Of a DNA stretch of 64,000 bases, positions 1 through 8,473 are shown piece after piece (the stretch's first letter is position 1; every line of letters begins with the position of its first letter). This DNA comes from Paludibacteraceae bacterium. Its GTDB lineage: Bacteria > Bacteroidota > Bacteroidia > Bacteroidales > Paludibacteraceae. The stretch covers positions 1 to 64,000 of the forward strand of contig JAGBEJ010000002.1 in NCBI GenBank assembly GCA_017937025.1, in the 5' to 3' direction. The position numbers and the translations under genes are program-made. A model generated the notes under the pieces. It did not search any database and had not been told where the DNA came from. It saw nothing but the letters and a program-made list of their open reading frames with translations.

Positions 1-1
1 G

Positions 2-241
2 TTCAGATGTATTCACGGCCGCATTCGTTTTGTCAGCTCTCCATCTGCCGCCGACTATGTGGCACGCAAAGTCAATCAACCGCAACACGCTGACGTAGAA
101 GTCACATTTGTCAACAATGCTGGCGATGCCAACAACTGCGGCGAATGGTTTATAACCAAAGGGGACGCTGACTATACAGTTTACCTTGCCAGTCCAGGCG
201 AGTTGCCAGAACCGGACTTCACAGTCTATTTCAACCGTTAA
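2..241 (+). CDS. C-terminal part of a small repeat protein (septoil-knot/DUF6150-like)
   Basis: An open frame enters from the left edge and stops at 239-241, so the start is outside the window. The 79 visible residues carry short repeats built on AD-x-V: SAADYV, QHADVEV, GDADYTV and PEPDFTV, spaced by about 10 to 25 residues. Recurrent V-x-x-P-x-x-AD units of this kind occur in small Bacteroidota proteins of the DUF6150 (septoil knot) family; assignment to that family is an inference from pattern only. No catalytic motif and no membrane segment are visible. Function is unknown. A GTG codon at 59 is not needed as a start because the frame is open upstream of it. Confidence 0.45.
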   Translation, partial: FRCIHGRIRFVSSPSAADYVARKVNQPQHADVEVTFVNNAGDANNCGEWFITKGDADYTVYLASPGELPEPDFTVYFNR

Positions 242-281
242 ACAAACTCCAGCGTCTCTACGTAGTCGCTGATTTCTATTT

Positions 282-326
282 CTTCTTCCATAATCACTTG
301 TCTTTATTAAACTTATTTTATCTTTG
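282..326 (+). promoter_or_regulatory. Promoter block copy 1 (diverged)
   Basis: This is the first of three copies of a 45-bp block. It holds the shared CTTCCATAATCACTTG core at 285-300, TTG at 298-300 and TATCTTTG at 319-326 with an 18-bp spacer, which fits the Bacteroidota housekeeping promoter. It lies immediately before the first RNA hairpin. Confidence 0.6.
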
Positions 327-331
327 TGGCA

Positions 332-409
332 AATCATAACCTCTTCGTGCGGAGCTAACTGGATTAGTGATCCTACTTGCGTTGATTCACGAGGTCGTTA
401 TGATTTTTT
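332..409 (+). ncRNA. Candidate small RNA 1 of a tandem array
   Basis: An 18-nt arm at 332-349 pairs with 388-405: 9 bp, a 2x2 internal loop, then 7 bp that include a U.G wobble. The wobble exists only if the + strand is transcribed. Inside it, GGAT 361-364 pairs with ATCC 370-373. A run of six T (404-409) follows, so the outer stem can act as an intrinsic terminator. The TATCTTTG box of the promoter ends at 326, which would place the 5' end right at the stem. No significant coding frame is seen. Target and function are unknown. Confidence 0.55.
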
Positions 410-451
410 CTTCCATAATCACTTGGTTTATAAAAAATATTCGTATGTTTG
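407..451 (+). promoter_or_regulatory. Promoter block copy 2
   Basis: The 45-bp block differs from copy 3 at only 2 positions. TTG is at 423-425 and TATGTTTG at 444-451, 18 bp apart. Conservation extends about 16 bp upstream of the -33 element (CTTCCATAATCAC), more than a core promoter needs, so a regulator site or UP-like element may be included. It overlaps the T-run of RNA 1. Confidence 0.6.
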
Positions 452-455
452 TGGT

Positions 456-531
456 GGATCTGGGAACCACTGTCGCAAGGCAGCCCGGAACCTCCGCCGC
501 TTGTGATTTATATCACAAGCGGTTGTTTTTT
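456..531 (+). ncRNA. Candidate small RNA 2 of a tandem array
   Basis: GGATCTGGG (456-464) pairs with CCCGGAACC (484-492) with one A.A mismatch and one U.G pair. On top of it sits a five-pair helix CTGTC/GGCAG (470-474 / 479-483) closed by a GCAA GNRA tetraloop. The two helices are separated by a one-sided AACCA bulge (465-469). A 10-bp perfect terminator stem follows (497-506 / 513-522) with a T-rich tail to 531. Wobble pairs favour the + strand. Expected length is about 75 nt. No Rfam family was recognised by eye. Confidence 0.6.
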
Positions 532-540
532 ACATATCTG

Positions 541-605
541 CGAAGTCTTTTATCTTGAATTATCCATATCTCCCGGTTCTTATGACTTCGATTCAGATAA
601 TTCAA
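541..605 (+). other. Interleaved inverted repeats (possible pseudoknot)
   Basis: CGAAGTC at 541-547 is complementary to GACTTCG at 584-590, and TTGAATTATC at 555-564 is perfectly complementary to GATAATTCAA at 596-605. The order a-b-a'-b' is that of an H-type pseudoknot rather than nested hairpins. It lies between the terminator of RNA 2 and promoter copy 3. Chance pairing in AT-rich DNA cannot be excluded. Confidence 0.35.
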
Positions 606-612
606 CACGGTT

Positions 613-657
613 TTTCTTCCATAATCACTTGGTTTATAAAACTTATTCGTATGTTTG
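613..657 (+). promoter_or_regulatory. Promoter block copy 3
   Basis: TTG is at 629-631 and TATGTTTG at 650-657 with an 18-bp spacer, preceded by the same conserved upstream core as copies 1 and 2. It drives the third RNA candidate. Confidence 0.6.
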
Positions 658-661
658 CAAT

Positions 662-761
662 GTCATCGCGAGATGACTGTCCGGGCAATACTTCCCGTGG
701 GGGGTCACTTCTACACCGAATATCCCAACTAAAGCATAAGCCATACGACTTATGCTTTTTT
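662..761 (+). ncRNA. Candidate small RNA 3 of a tandem array
   Basis: The 5' part is a perfect hairpin GTCATC (662-667), GCGA tetraloop, GATGAC (672-677). A second small stem can form from CGGG (682-685) and CCCG near 694-697. The unit ends in a 9-bp terminator, AAGCATAAG (732-740) with CTTATGCTT (749-757), followed by a T-run to 761. Its length is about 100 nt. The sequence between promoter and terminator is unrelated to RNAs 1 and 2 although the promoters are near-copies. Confidence 0.55.
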
Positions 762-820
762 ATCTCCACATCTTTGCATGTCATACGCAAGGACATCATC
801 CGCGCCACAGCCCCATTTTA

Positions 821-853
821 TTGCGCCATATTTCAGAAAAAAAACTATCTTTG
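821..853 (+). promoter_or_regulatory. Probable promoter of the porE-thyA-folA unit
   Basis: TATCTTTG at 846-853 matches TAnnTTTG; a TTG lies at 821-823, with a 22-bp spacer that is longer than usual. It is 37 bp before the chosen start codon of the OmpA-family gene. Confidence 0.4.
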
Positions 854-889
854 TTTTTTATAACCCCAACGGCAACACAAAACAGCACA

Positions 890-2911
890 ATGCACCACTC
901 TATACAGAAAATAGCGTCCATGGCAGTCCTGACATGCGCTGCCGCTATGCTTTTCTCGTCGTGCAGCGTGAAGCAGCAGCTCAAAAGAGCCGACCGCCGC
1001 TACAAAATAGGCGAATATCACGCGACCGCGCCTAAGTACAAGCGTCTGGAACAGCGCATACCAGCCAAGAACAAGGCTCTCCGAGGCGAGGTCTGCTACA
1101 AGATGGGCAACTGCTACCGCAAGATAAACGACGTGCAGCGTGCCTCTGCCGCCTACAGAAAGGCCATCAGATACAAAATCGAGAACAAGGACGTGTACTT
1201 GTATTACGCCGACGTGCTGCTGAAAGCCGGACAGAACCGCGAGGCGCGCTCCAACTTCTATCACTACCTGAGATACGACTCCACCAACGTGTGGGCGCAG
1301 AACGGCGTGATATCGTGCGACAGCGTGAAGCTGTGGAACAAGATGCCGCAGCGCTACTCTGTGAAGAAGATGGATGTCTTCAACTCCAGAAAGGGCGTGG
1401 ACTTCTGCCCTGTGGTGGCTGACGACGACGGCTCGGTGGTTTACTTCTCGTCGTCGCGTGTGGCAAAGGGCGTGAAGGGTGTGAAAAACAGCAAGATAAC
1501 CGGAATACCGAACAACAACATCTACATAATCAAGCGCAAGAACAGCGGCAAGTGGGAGGACGCGCAGAGCATCTCCGACGACATAAACACGACGTTCGAC
1601 GAGGGCGCTTGCTCGCTGTCGCCCGACGGCAAGGCGATGTTCTTCACCAAGTGCCGCTACATAGCCGGACAGAATCTCGGCGCGGAGATATGGAAGAGCC
1701 AGCGTTCAGCCGGCGAATGGGGCGAGCCTAAACCGGTGATGATAATCGGCGACAGTTCGCAGACCGTGGCCCACCCTGCCATTGCGCCCAACGGACGGCA
1801 TATCTACTTCGTGTCCGACAGAATAGGCGGCTACGGAGGCAACGACATCTGGCGCTGCGAGATTATCAACGACCATGAGTTCGGCATCCCGGAAAATCTC
1901 GGACCGGAGATAAACACCTCGGGCGACGAGATGTTCCCTTCGTTTGGACGAGACGGCACGCTCTATTTCTCGTCGAACGGGCATCCGGGCTTCGGCGGAT
2001 TGGACATCTACGCCGCCAAGCAGCTGTCACTCGACTCGGTGAACGGATACTACCACTACAGCCTCAAGAACATGATGGCGCCGATAAATTCCGCTGGCGA
2101 CGACTTCGGCATAACATTCATAGGCAAGAGCAACAACGGCTATTTCTCGTCAAACAGGAACGAGCCTAAGGGTTACGACAAGATATACTCATTCGGCATG
2201 GCAGAAGTCAACTTCGCCATTTCAGGCACAGTTACCGACTACCGTGGCAACCCATTGCAGGATGCCTACATCAGAATCGTAGGCGACGACGGAACCAATG
2301 CGAAGATTAACGTCAAGAAGGACGGATCGTACCTATTCGAACTCAAGAAAGGCGTGAAATACATAATGCTCGGCTCGTGCAGAGGTCACCTCAACCAAAA
2401 GGCGGATTTCTCCACCAAGGAGATATACAAGACGCAGATTTTCAAGCAGGATTTCGTGTTGCCGTCAATGCTTCAGCCAGTGCCTATCGACAACATCTTC
2501 TTCGACTTCGCCCGCTATACCCTGCGCAAGGAATCTGAGGAGTCGCTCAACGCCCTGGTCAAGATGCTCAACGACAATCCGCACATAACCATAGAGATAG
2601 CTGCCCACACCGACATGGTGGGTTCGGAGGAATCGAACATGACGCTCTCGGAGAAGCGTGCGCAGTCGGTGGTAAACTACCTAATCTCGGCTGGCATCGA
2701 CGAGGAGAGGCTTTCGTATGTGGGTTACGGTGAGAGTCTGCCGGTGAGGGTCAGCGAGGCTGTGGCGAACGAGCATCCGTTCCTCAAAGCTGGCGACGTG
2801 CTGACCGAGGATTTCGTCTCTAACCTGAACGACGCGCAGAGAGACATAGCCAACCAGATAAACCGCCGAATAGAATTCACCGTCACCAAGACGACATACA
2901 AGATGTATTAA
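890..2911 (+). CDS. porE: PorE-like OmpA-family lipoprotein of the type IX secretion system
   Basis: The protein has 673 residues from ATG 890; the frame is open upstream to 752, but the ATG at 890 gives a lipoprotein signal with lipobox LFSSC (Cys about residue 25) and lies after the preceding RNA terminator and promoter. Order of domains: TPR-like helices (about 30-140), PD40/WD40-type beta-propeller repeats with [21 protein letters not shown] and [12 protein letters not shown] (about 155-440), a carboxypeptidase-regulatory-like beta domain beginning [12 protein letters not shown], and a C-terminal OmpA domain ([23 protein letters not shown]) that binds peptidoglycan. This TPR-propeller-CRD-OmpA order is that of Porphyromonas gingivalis PorE, which anchors the T9SS to the wall. 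A T9SS cargo tail occurs elsewhere in the window, which agrees. Related OmpA lipoproteins of unknown role share the order, so the symbol is probable rather than certain. Confidence 0.75.
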   Translation: MHHSIQKIASMAVLTCAAAMLFSSCSVKQQLKRADRRYKIGEYHATAPKYKRLEQRIPAKNKALRGEVCYKMGNCYRKINDVQRASAAYRKAIRYKIENKDVYLYYADVLLKAGQNREARSNFYHYLRYDSTNVWAQNGVISCDSVKLWNKMPQRYSVKKMDVFNSRKGVDFCPVVADDDGSVVYFSSSRVAKGVKGVKNSKITGIPNNNIYIIKRKNSGKWEDAQSISDDINTTFDEGACSLSPDGKAMFFTKCRYIAGQNLGAEIWKSQRSAGEWGEPKPVMIIGDSSQTVAHPAIAPNGRHIYFVSDRIGGYGGNDIWRCEIINDHEFGIPENLGPEINTSGDEMFPSFGRDGTLYFSSNGHPGFGGLDIYAAKQLSLDSVNGYYHYSLKNMMAPINSAGDDFGITFIGKSNNGYFSSNRNEPKGYDKIYSFGMAEVNFAISGTVTDYRGNPLQDAYIRIVGDDGTNAKINVKKDGSYLFELKKGVKYIMLGSCRGHLNQKADFSTKEIYKTQIFKQDFVLPSMLQPVPIDNIFFDFARYTLRKESEESLNALVKMLNDNPHITIEIAAHTDMVGSEESNMTLSEKRAQSVVNYLISAGIDEERLSYVGYGESLPVRVSEAVANEHPFLKAGDVLTEDFVSNLNDAQRDIANQINRRIEFTVTKTTYKMY

Positions 2912-2928
2912 CAAACACAAGCAAAAAT

Positions 2929-3726
2929 ATGCAGCAATACTTAGACTTATTACGAAGAATAAAGACCGAGGGCGTGAAGAAGGCCGACCGAACAGGCACA
3001 GGAACAATCAGCGTCTTCGGACACCAGATGCGTTTCAACCTTGAGGATGGTTTCCCTATCGTCACCACGAAGAAGGTGCACCTCAAGTCCATAATACACG
3101 AACTCCTTTGGTTTCTCGCTGGCGACACCAACGTGAAGTATCTGCAGGACAACGGAGTGAGAATATGGAACGAATGGGCAGACCCTGAGACTGGCGACCT
3201 CGGACATATCTATGGCTACCAGTGGCGCAAATGGCCTGACTACAAGGGAGGGCACATCGACCAGATTGCCAATGCCGTGGAGATGATTAAGAACAACCCC
3301 GACTCAAGGCGCATAATCGTGAACGCGTGGAATGTGGCTGACATCGACAATATGAATCTGCCCCCATGCCACATGTTCTTCCAGTTCTATGTGGCTGACG
3401 GACGATTGTCGCTGCAACTCTACCAGAGGTCGGGAGACTCGTTCCTCGGCATTCCGTTCAACATATCGTCATACGCGCTGCTGCTCATGATGATGGCGCA
3501 GGTGACAGGACTCAAGGCTGGCGATTTCGTGCACACCATAGGCGATGCGCACATCTACACCAACCATCTTGAGCAGGTTGACTTGCAACTCACACGTGAG
3601 CCTTATCCGCTTCCAGTGATGAAGATTAACCCAGACGTGAAGTCAATCTTCGACTTCAAGTACGAGGATTTTGAATTGGAGAACTACCAGTGCCACCCTG
3701 CCATCAAGGGACAGGTGTCTGTGTGA
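2929..3726 (+). CDS. thyA: Thymidylate synthase
   Basis: This is a full-length 265-residue ThyA, which makes dTMP from dUMP using methylene-tetrahydrofolate. Visible signatures are the N-terminal [12 protein letters not shown] phosphate-binding loop, [11 protein letters not shown], the active-site Cys in [12 protein letters not shown], the [12 protein letters not shown] dUMP site and HIYTNHLEQ. It starts 17 bp after the porE-like gene and is followed after 14 bp by folA, so the three are probably cotranscribed. ThyA yields dihydrofolate that FolA recycles, which explains the pairing. Confidence 0.97.
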   Translation: MQQYLDLLRRIKTEGVKKADRTGTGTISVFGHQMRFNLEDGFPIVTTKKVHLKSIIHELLWFLAGDTNVKYLQDNGVRIWNEWADPETGDLGHIYGYQWRKWPDYKGGHIDQIANAVEMIKNNPDSRRIIVNAWNVADIDNMNLPPCHMFFQFYVADGRLSLQLYQRSGDSFLGIPFNISSYALLLMMMAQVTGLKAGDFVHTIGDAHIYTNHLEQVDLQLTREPYPLPVMKINPDVKSIFDFKYEDFELENYQCHPAIKGQVSV

Positions 3727-3740
3727 AAAAAACACTGAAT

Positions 3741-4235
3741 ATGCCGAAACTCTCGATCATAGTAGCCGTGGCTGACGACCTCGCCATAGGCAAGGACAAT
3801 GGGCTACTCTGCCACATTCCTGGCGATTTGAAGCGGTTCAAGGAACTGACAACAGGTCACACCGTCATCATGGGGCGCAAGACATTGGAGTCGTTGCCAA
3901 ACGGTCCGCTGCCTAACCGCAGGAACATCGTCATAACCCACCACCCTGAGACATTGCCAAAGGGCTGTGTTTCGGCGGCTTCGCTTGACGATGCGATAGC
4001 CAAGGGCGCAGAGGATGACGAGGTGTTCATCATCGGCGGCGGGCAGATATACAGACAGGCGATTGCGAAAGCCGACATGCTCTATCTCACTTGCATACAC
4101 TCCGCCTTCCCTGATGCGGACACATTCTTTCCCGAATACAATGCATCCGACTATGACGAAGTGTTCTGTGAAAGGCATGAGCCGAGCGAGAAATGCAAGT
4201 ATGCTTTCTCATTTGTGAATTTGAAGAGAAAATAA
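3741..4235 (+). CDS. folA: Dihydrofolate reductase
   Basis: The 164-residue protein reduces dihydrofolate to tetrahydrofolate with NADPH. The N-terminus MPKLSIIVAVADDLAIGKDNGLLCHIP carries the typical A-x-D-x-x-IG-x-x-x-x-LP pattern, followed by DLKRFKELTTGHTVIMGRKTLESL and the FIIGGGQIYRQA nucleotide site. ATG 3741 is chosen over the upstream in-frame ATG at 3690, which would lie inside thyA. It ends just before a strong bidirectional terminator. Confidence 0.96.
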   Translation: MPKLSIIVAVADDLAIGKDNGLLCHIPGDLKRFKELTTGHTVIMGRKTLESLPNGPLPNRRNIVITHHPETLPKGCVSAASLDDAIAKGAEDDEVFIIGGGQIYRQAIAKADMLYLTCIHSAFPDADTFFPEYNASDYDEVFCERHEPSEKCKYAFSFVNLKRK

Positions 4236-4266
4236 AAAAGAGCAGTTTTTCAACTGCTCTTTAATT
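4236..4266. terminator. Bidirectional intrinsic terminator
   Basis: AAGAGCAGTT (4238-4247) pairs with AACTGCTCTT (4252-4261), flanked by an A-run on the left and T-rich sequence on the right. It separates folA (+) from the convergent small HTH gene (-). Confidence 0.85.
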
Positions 4267-4284
4267 TTGTCTGCTCCGGTCTGC

Positions 4285-4530
4285 CTATTTAGCCACCATT
4301 TTCATTGCCATGTCGAGAATCTCAGTGCTGTCCAGCATTACCAATCCGCCGTCTGGTCCGCTCTCGATATGGAAACCAGCGCAAGCGCCCGCTCTGTAAT
4401 TCTCGCCACCGAAGTAGTTTCTGACTGTTTCAGCCGACAAACCCAATTCTTCTGCAATCTTAGATATTGAGCCATCAGGCAGACTGTCCTTGATTTTTCT
4501 CAGTTCATTAAAAGTAATTGTTCTTGTCAT
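4285..4530 (-). CDS. Small helix-turn-helix DNA-binding protein
   Basis: 81 residues. The N-terminal half contains a clear HTH, ISKIAEELGLSAETVRNYFGG (about 22-42), of the kind seen in LacI or Cro-like proteins. The C-terminal half (ESGPDGGLVMLDSTEILDMA) is short and conserved-looking and might dimerise. I recognise it as a conserved small Bacteroidales protein but not a named family member. It is monocistronic, convergent with folA. Its target is unknown. Confidence 0.7.
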   Translation of the reverse strand: MTRTITFNELRKIKDSLPDGSISKIAEELGLSAETVRNYFGGENYRAGACAGFHIESGPDGGLVMLDSTEILDMAMKMVAK

Positions 4531-4643
4531 AGGCTTTAATTTGTTTTTGGTTAGTAATCTGTTTTATTTGCTTATAAAGTTAGGGATATTCAGATTATCT
4601 AACAAATATTTTCAAATGTTACATAACACAAAAATCGCATTTT

Positions 4644-5324
4644 TCAAAAAAGCGATATGACGGCGAGAACAGCGATGGAGATTGTCAATGAAGCTGTAAG
4701 CAGCGCTATTTGAGGCTCAGAGAAGCCGTTATTGGCGTCGATGCCAGTGGATGTGCGGCTCAGATGCAGGCTTTTCGGACGGAGTTTTCTAAGGAGGAAA
4801 AACGACAGCAACGCCGAGAGTGTGCCGACCGCAAGTCCGCCGAGAATATCGCCCGGATAATGCACTCCGAGGTATATGCGCGAATAGGAATCGACCAACG
4901 CCCACAACAGTATGACTGCCGAGAATGCCCTATTCTTGAAAAGAAGCATCGTGAACACCGCTATGCCGATGGTGTTGGCTGCGTGCGACGACACGAATCC
5001 GTATTTGCCGCCGACATATCCGTTCACAGTGTAAACAAGCCCCTGAAGGCTTGGCTCATGCGTCGGACGCAGACGCTCGGCCATGTTCTTTATCAGTCCG
5101 CTGGAAATCTGGTCGGCCAGAAGCACTGTGACGCCTATGGCGAGCAGGATCCAAATGGACTCGCGTTTCTTGGCTTTGATGATAACTGCCGCCAGAATCA
5201 CAGCCACAGGAATCCACGTGACCGACTGCGAGAACCACCACATGAACGTGTCCGCCCAGTCGCTCCTTAATCCGTTGAGATTAAGGAAAATGCTTTTGTC
5301 TAATTCAATGAGTTCTTCAAGCAT
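4644..5324 (-). CDS. PAP2-family membrane phosphatase
   Basis: 226 residues with about six membrane helices. The three phosphatase motifs are present: K-x6-RP as KNMAERLRP, the central SSHAAN (S-x-H with Ser in place of the more common PSGH), and SRIYLGVHYPGD with the catalytic His. Such enzymes remove phosphate from undecaprenyl pyrophosphate, phosphatidate or lipid A. The substrate cannot be told from sequence. The last 40 residues form an extra hydrophobic helix after a polar linker. It lies 12 bp downstream of tex and is probably read with it. Confidence 0.88.
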   Translation of the reverse strand: MLEELIELDKSIFLNLNGLRSDWADTFMWWFSQSVTWIPVAVILAAVIIKAKKRESIWILLAIGVTVLLADQISSGLIKNMAERLRPTHEPSLQGLVYTVNGYVGGKYGFVSSHAANTIGIAVFTMLLFKNRAFSAVILLWALVDSYSRIYLGVHYPGDILGGLAVGTLSALLSFFLLRKLRPKSLHLSRTSTGIDANNGFSEPQIALLTASLTISIAVLAVISLF

Positions 5325-5336
5325 AAGCTATGTATT

Positions 5337-7475
5337 TTATTGCTTAATGTCGGATTCTTTCAGGCTGAGCTGCACCCTTTTGCGCTCTTTGTCTATTCCT
5401 ATGACTTTGACAATGACTTGCTGTTGCAGGCGCACCACTTGGTTCGGGTCGTTCACGAATTCGTCGGACATCTGCGATATATGCACAAGTCCGTTCTCCT
5501 TAATGCCGACATCGACGAATGCGCCGAAGTTGGTTATGTTGGTCACAATGCCCGGCAGCAGCATGCCTGTCTGCAAATCGTCCATCGTCTTCACGTTCTC
5601 GTTGAATGAGAACACCTTGACGCCCTTTCTCGGGTCTCTGCCAGGTTTGTCGAGTTCCTGCATTATGTCCTTCAGTGTCGGCAGTCCGGTTTTCTCGGTC
5701 ACATATTTGTCGAGATTTATGCTCTGTCGCGCGTTCTTGTCGGCGATGAACTGCTCTACGCTCTCGCCGTTGTCCTTCGCCATCTTGGTCACAATGTCGT
5801 AGCTTTCGGGATGCACAGCCGTGTTGTCCAGAGGATTCTCGCCGTTTCTTATTCTCAGGAATCCTGCGCACTGTTCGAAAGTCTTGTTACCTATGTTGCT
5901 GACCTTCAGCAGTTCCTTGCGGTTCTTGAACGGTCCGTTCTGCGCTCTGTAGTCCACGATGTTCTGCGCCGTCTGCTCGCCGAGTCCCGACACATACATT
6001 AATAAATGCCTGCTGGCAGTGTTCACGTCCACGCCTACGCTGTTCACACAGCTTTCCACCACAGCATCCAGCGCCTTCTTCAGACTGTTCTGGTCCACGT
6101 CGTGCTGATACTGCCCTACGCCTATCGACTTCGGGTCTATCTTCACAAGCTCAGCCAACGGGTCCATAAGCCGGCGCGCTATGCTCACTGCGCCACGCAC
6201 TGTCACGTCGTAGTCAGGAAACTCCTCGCGCGCCACTTTCGAAGCCGAGTATATCGACGCGCCGTTCTCGCTCACGACGAAAACCTTCACCTCACGGTCA
6301 TATCTTGTGTTCGCAATGAAATGCTCGGTCTCGCGGCTGGCTGTGCCGTTGCCTATGGCTATCGCCTCTATGTTGTACGCCTCCACCATCTTCTGCACGC
6401 TGCGACGCGCCTGCGCCTCCTTGTTATGCGGTGCGTGCGGATATATCGTCTCGTTGTGCAGCAGGTTGCCTTGCGCGTCGATGCAGACCACTTTGCATCC
6501 CGTCCTGAATCCCGGGTCAATGCCCATGACTCGTTTCTGTCCGAGCGGCGGCGCAAGGAGCAGCTGGCGTAAGTTCTCGCTGAACACCTTTATCGCCTCT
6601 TGGTCGGCCTTCTCCTTGCTGGCATTAGCGAATTCGGTTTCTATTGATGTGGAGATAAGGCGTTTGTAGCTGTCCTCAACTGCGTCTTCCACTTCGTCAG
6701 CGCTCTCGTTGTCGCCTCTGACGAATATTCTGCACAGCCTGTTGATGCAGACTTCCTTGTCAGCAGAAATAGAGACGTTGAGGATTTTCTCACTTTCGCC
6801 ACGTCTCATCGCCAGCAGTCTGTGCGACGAACATCGTCTCAACGGCTCGCTTCTTTTGAAATAGTCCTTGTATTTTTCGCCTTCTTCCTCTTTGCCTTTG
6901 ATTACTTTTGATTCTATGACAGCCTCTCTTGCGAAGATGCCTCTTATGGTTTTCTTGGCAGCCTCGCTCTCACTCACCCACTCTGCGATTATGTCCTTTG
7001 CGCCTTTTATGGCATCATCGGCGCTTTTCACCTTGCCTTTTACGAATCTCTGGGCCATGCTTTCCACATTCCCGTTGCCTTGGCTCATTATCATTTTTGC
7101 CAAAGGCTCAAGCCCTGCCTCGCGTGCCGACTCCGCTCTTGTCTTTGTCTTGCGCTTGAACGGCGCGTAGATGTCTTCCACCTCCACAGGGTCCCAGCTC
7201 TTGCTGATTCTTGCCTTCAGCTCATCGGTCAGTTTGCCCTGTTTCTCAATGTTCTTGATTATCGCCTCTTTTCTTTCCTTGAGAGCTTTGATTTTGTCGA
7301 GCGCATCCGCCACAGCGCCTATCTGCACCTCGTCGAGGTTTCCGGTTCTTTCCTTCCTGTATCTACTGATAAAGGGCACCGTAGCGCCCTCTTCAATCAG
7401 TTTCAATGTGTTTTCAGCCTGCCAGTTTTCTATCCCGCAGTTTTTGGCTATCAAGCCAATTATTTCCTGCTCCAT
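5337..7475 (-). CDS. tex: Tex-type RNA-binding S1 protein
   Basis: 712 residues, the usual size. It has the Tex N-terminal helical region (GATVPFISRYRKERTGNLDE), the YqgF/RNase H-like domain (RVMGIDPGFRTGCKV), a helix-hairpin-helix segment (SGLGEQTAQNIVDYR) and a C-terminal S1 domain (GMLLPGIVTNITNFGAFVDVGI) . Tex binds nucleic acid and is linked to transcription fidelity and stress tolerance. The start overlaps the end of the upstream M15 peptidase gene by 16 bp, so the two are translationally close. Confidence 0.95.
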   Translation of the reverse strand: MEQEIIGLIAKNCGIENWQAENTLKLIEEGATVPFISRYRKERTGNLDEVQIGAVADALDKIKALKERKEAIIKNIEKQGKLTDELKARISKSWDPVEVEDIYAPFKRKTKTRAESAREAGLEPLAKMIMSQGNGNVESMAQRFVKGKVKSADDAIKGAKDIIAEWVSESEAAKKTIRGIFAREAVIESKVIKGKEEEGEKYKDYFKRSEPLRRCSSHRLLAMRRGESEKILNVSISADKEVCINRLCRIFVRGDNESADEVEDAVEDSYKRLISTSIETEFANASKEKADQEAIKVFSENLRQLLLAPPLGQKRVMGIDPGFRTGCKVVCIDAQGNLLHNETIYPHAPHNKEAQARRSVQKMVEAYNIEAIAIGNGTASRETEHFIANTRYDREVKVFVVSENGASIYSASKVAREEFPDYDVTVRGAVSIARRLMDPLAELVKIDPKSIGVGQYQHDVDQNSLKKALDAVVESCVNSVGVDVNTASRHLLMYVSGLGEQTAQNIVDYRAQNGPFKNRKELLKVSNIGNKTFEQCAGFLRIRNGENPLDNTAVHPESYDIVTKMAKDNGESVEQFIADKNARQSINLDKYVTEKTGLPTLKDIMQELDKPGRDPRKGVKVFSFNENVKTMDDLQTGMLLPGIVTNITNFGAFVDVGIKENGLVHISQMSDEFVNDPNQVVRLQQQVIVKVIGIDKERKRVQLSLKESDIKQ

Positions 7476-8446
7476 GCCTTGCCCAATATGGAATCCGCGC
7501 TTTTGCGGTGTCTGCGTGTTCTCTCAAGAATTCTCTCCTTTGCCTCTCTCAGTCTTTCCTTCTCGACTATCTCCTCGTCGGTCAGGCCTTTGTAGTTATA
7601 AGTCGGCTTCTTCTGCGCTTTCTCAGCGGTGTTAGCCTTCTTTACAGGTTTACTGGGTTTTACTGTGTCGTAGTCAGTGGCTGTGTTAATGTCGTTGTCG
7701 GCCGCAGCGCTTTCGCTCTTGAAGTTGTACGAAGGCTTTGCGCCGAGAGCCGCCTTCTGGAAGTGGTGGTCGTCGGCCTTTCTTTCCATGTAGTGTCCCC
7801 AGTGGAAACCTCTTGCCTTCCATTCGTTCACTATCAGGCTGCCTTCTTTGAAAGTTCCGTTGCGTGTCGTGTCATACACAGCGCCGGCAGGCTTGTCTTT
7901 TCTCGCTTTTCTCCACTCGCCCTTCCATCTTTGTGGGTTGAAGTAAGGGTTTATGTCTATAGCCATTCCGTTGGCGTGGAATGAGTAGCTCATGTCTCTG
8001 TAGCAGAAGCAGTATGTGTTGTTGTCCTCCATGGACTTGTTGTCGTCCCATCCGTACTTCACGATAGGAATGGCCTTCTCGATGACGAAATTCTCACGGA
8101 GCATTATCTCGAACATTTCCTTAACGTCCTGCTCTATCTCTTTGTTAGAGAGAATTTGTCCTTGGTGGATTTTTCCGTCTGTCGATATGTATCTCACTTC
8201 GTAAAGAGACAGGTTGTCCCTTAGGTTCTGAGGCGCGTTGCTGCCTTCGAGCGCTTCCTCAAACGTATAGTTGCAGTCAATTATAACTTCTTCAGGTTCG
8301 GCCTGCACTGCGCTTTGTTCAGCAGGCGCTTGTTCTTCGTCACACTTGGTCTCATTGTTTCCGCTTTCTATATTTCCACAAACAGCAAGTCCAGCGCCAA
8401 GCAGCGCCATGACAAGGACTTCAATTATAATTGCTTTCTTTTTCAT
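7460..8446 (-). CDS. Secreted M15-family peptidase (D-Ala-D-Ala carboxypeptidase-like)
   Basis: 328 residues. An N-terminal hydrophobic segment (about 4-24) acts as signal or anchor, followed by a Glu/Gln-rich linker. The catalytic region contains SFHANGMAIDINPYFNP, with the first zinc His and the G-x-A-x-D pattern, and WGHYMERKADDHHF, which supplies the D-x-x-HF end motif of the VanY/M15 fold. Such enzymes trim peptidoglycan stem peptides. After the domain comes a Lys/Arg/Glu-rich tail of about 100 residues with no known motif. It is read just before tex. Confidence 0.8.
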   Translation of the reverse strand: MKKKAIIIEVLVMALLGAGLAVCGNIESGNNETKCDEEQAPAEQSAVQAEPEEVIIDCNYTFEEALEGSNAPQNLRDNLSLYEVRYISTDGKIHQGQILSNKEIEQDVKEMFEIMLRENFVIEKAIPIVKYGWDDNKSMEDNNTYCFCYRDMSYSFHANGMAIDINPYFNPQRWKGEWRKARKDKPAGAVYDTTRNGTFKEGSLIVNEWKARGFHWGHYMERKADDHHFQKAALGAKPSYNFKSESAAADNDINTATDYDTVKPSKPVKKANTAEKAQKKPTYNYKGLTDEEIVEKERLREAKERILERTRRHRKSADSILGKAWSRK

Positions 8447-8473
8447 TGGATAGCCGTTTTTTATGTATTGTTA

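Noticed and set aside
752-889. Upstream extension of the porE-like frame
   Set aside because: It crosses the terminator of RNA 3 and the promoter, and would bury the lipoprotein signal.
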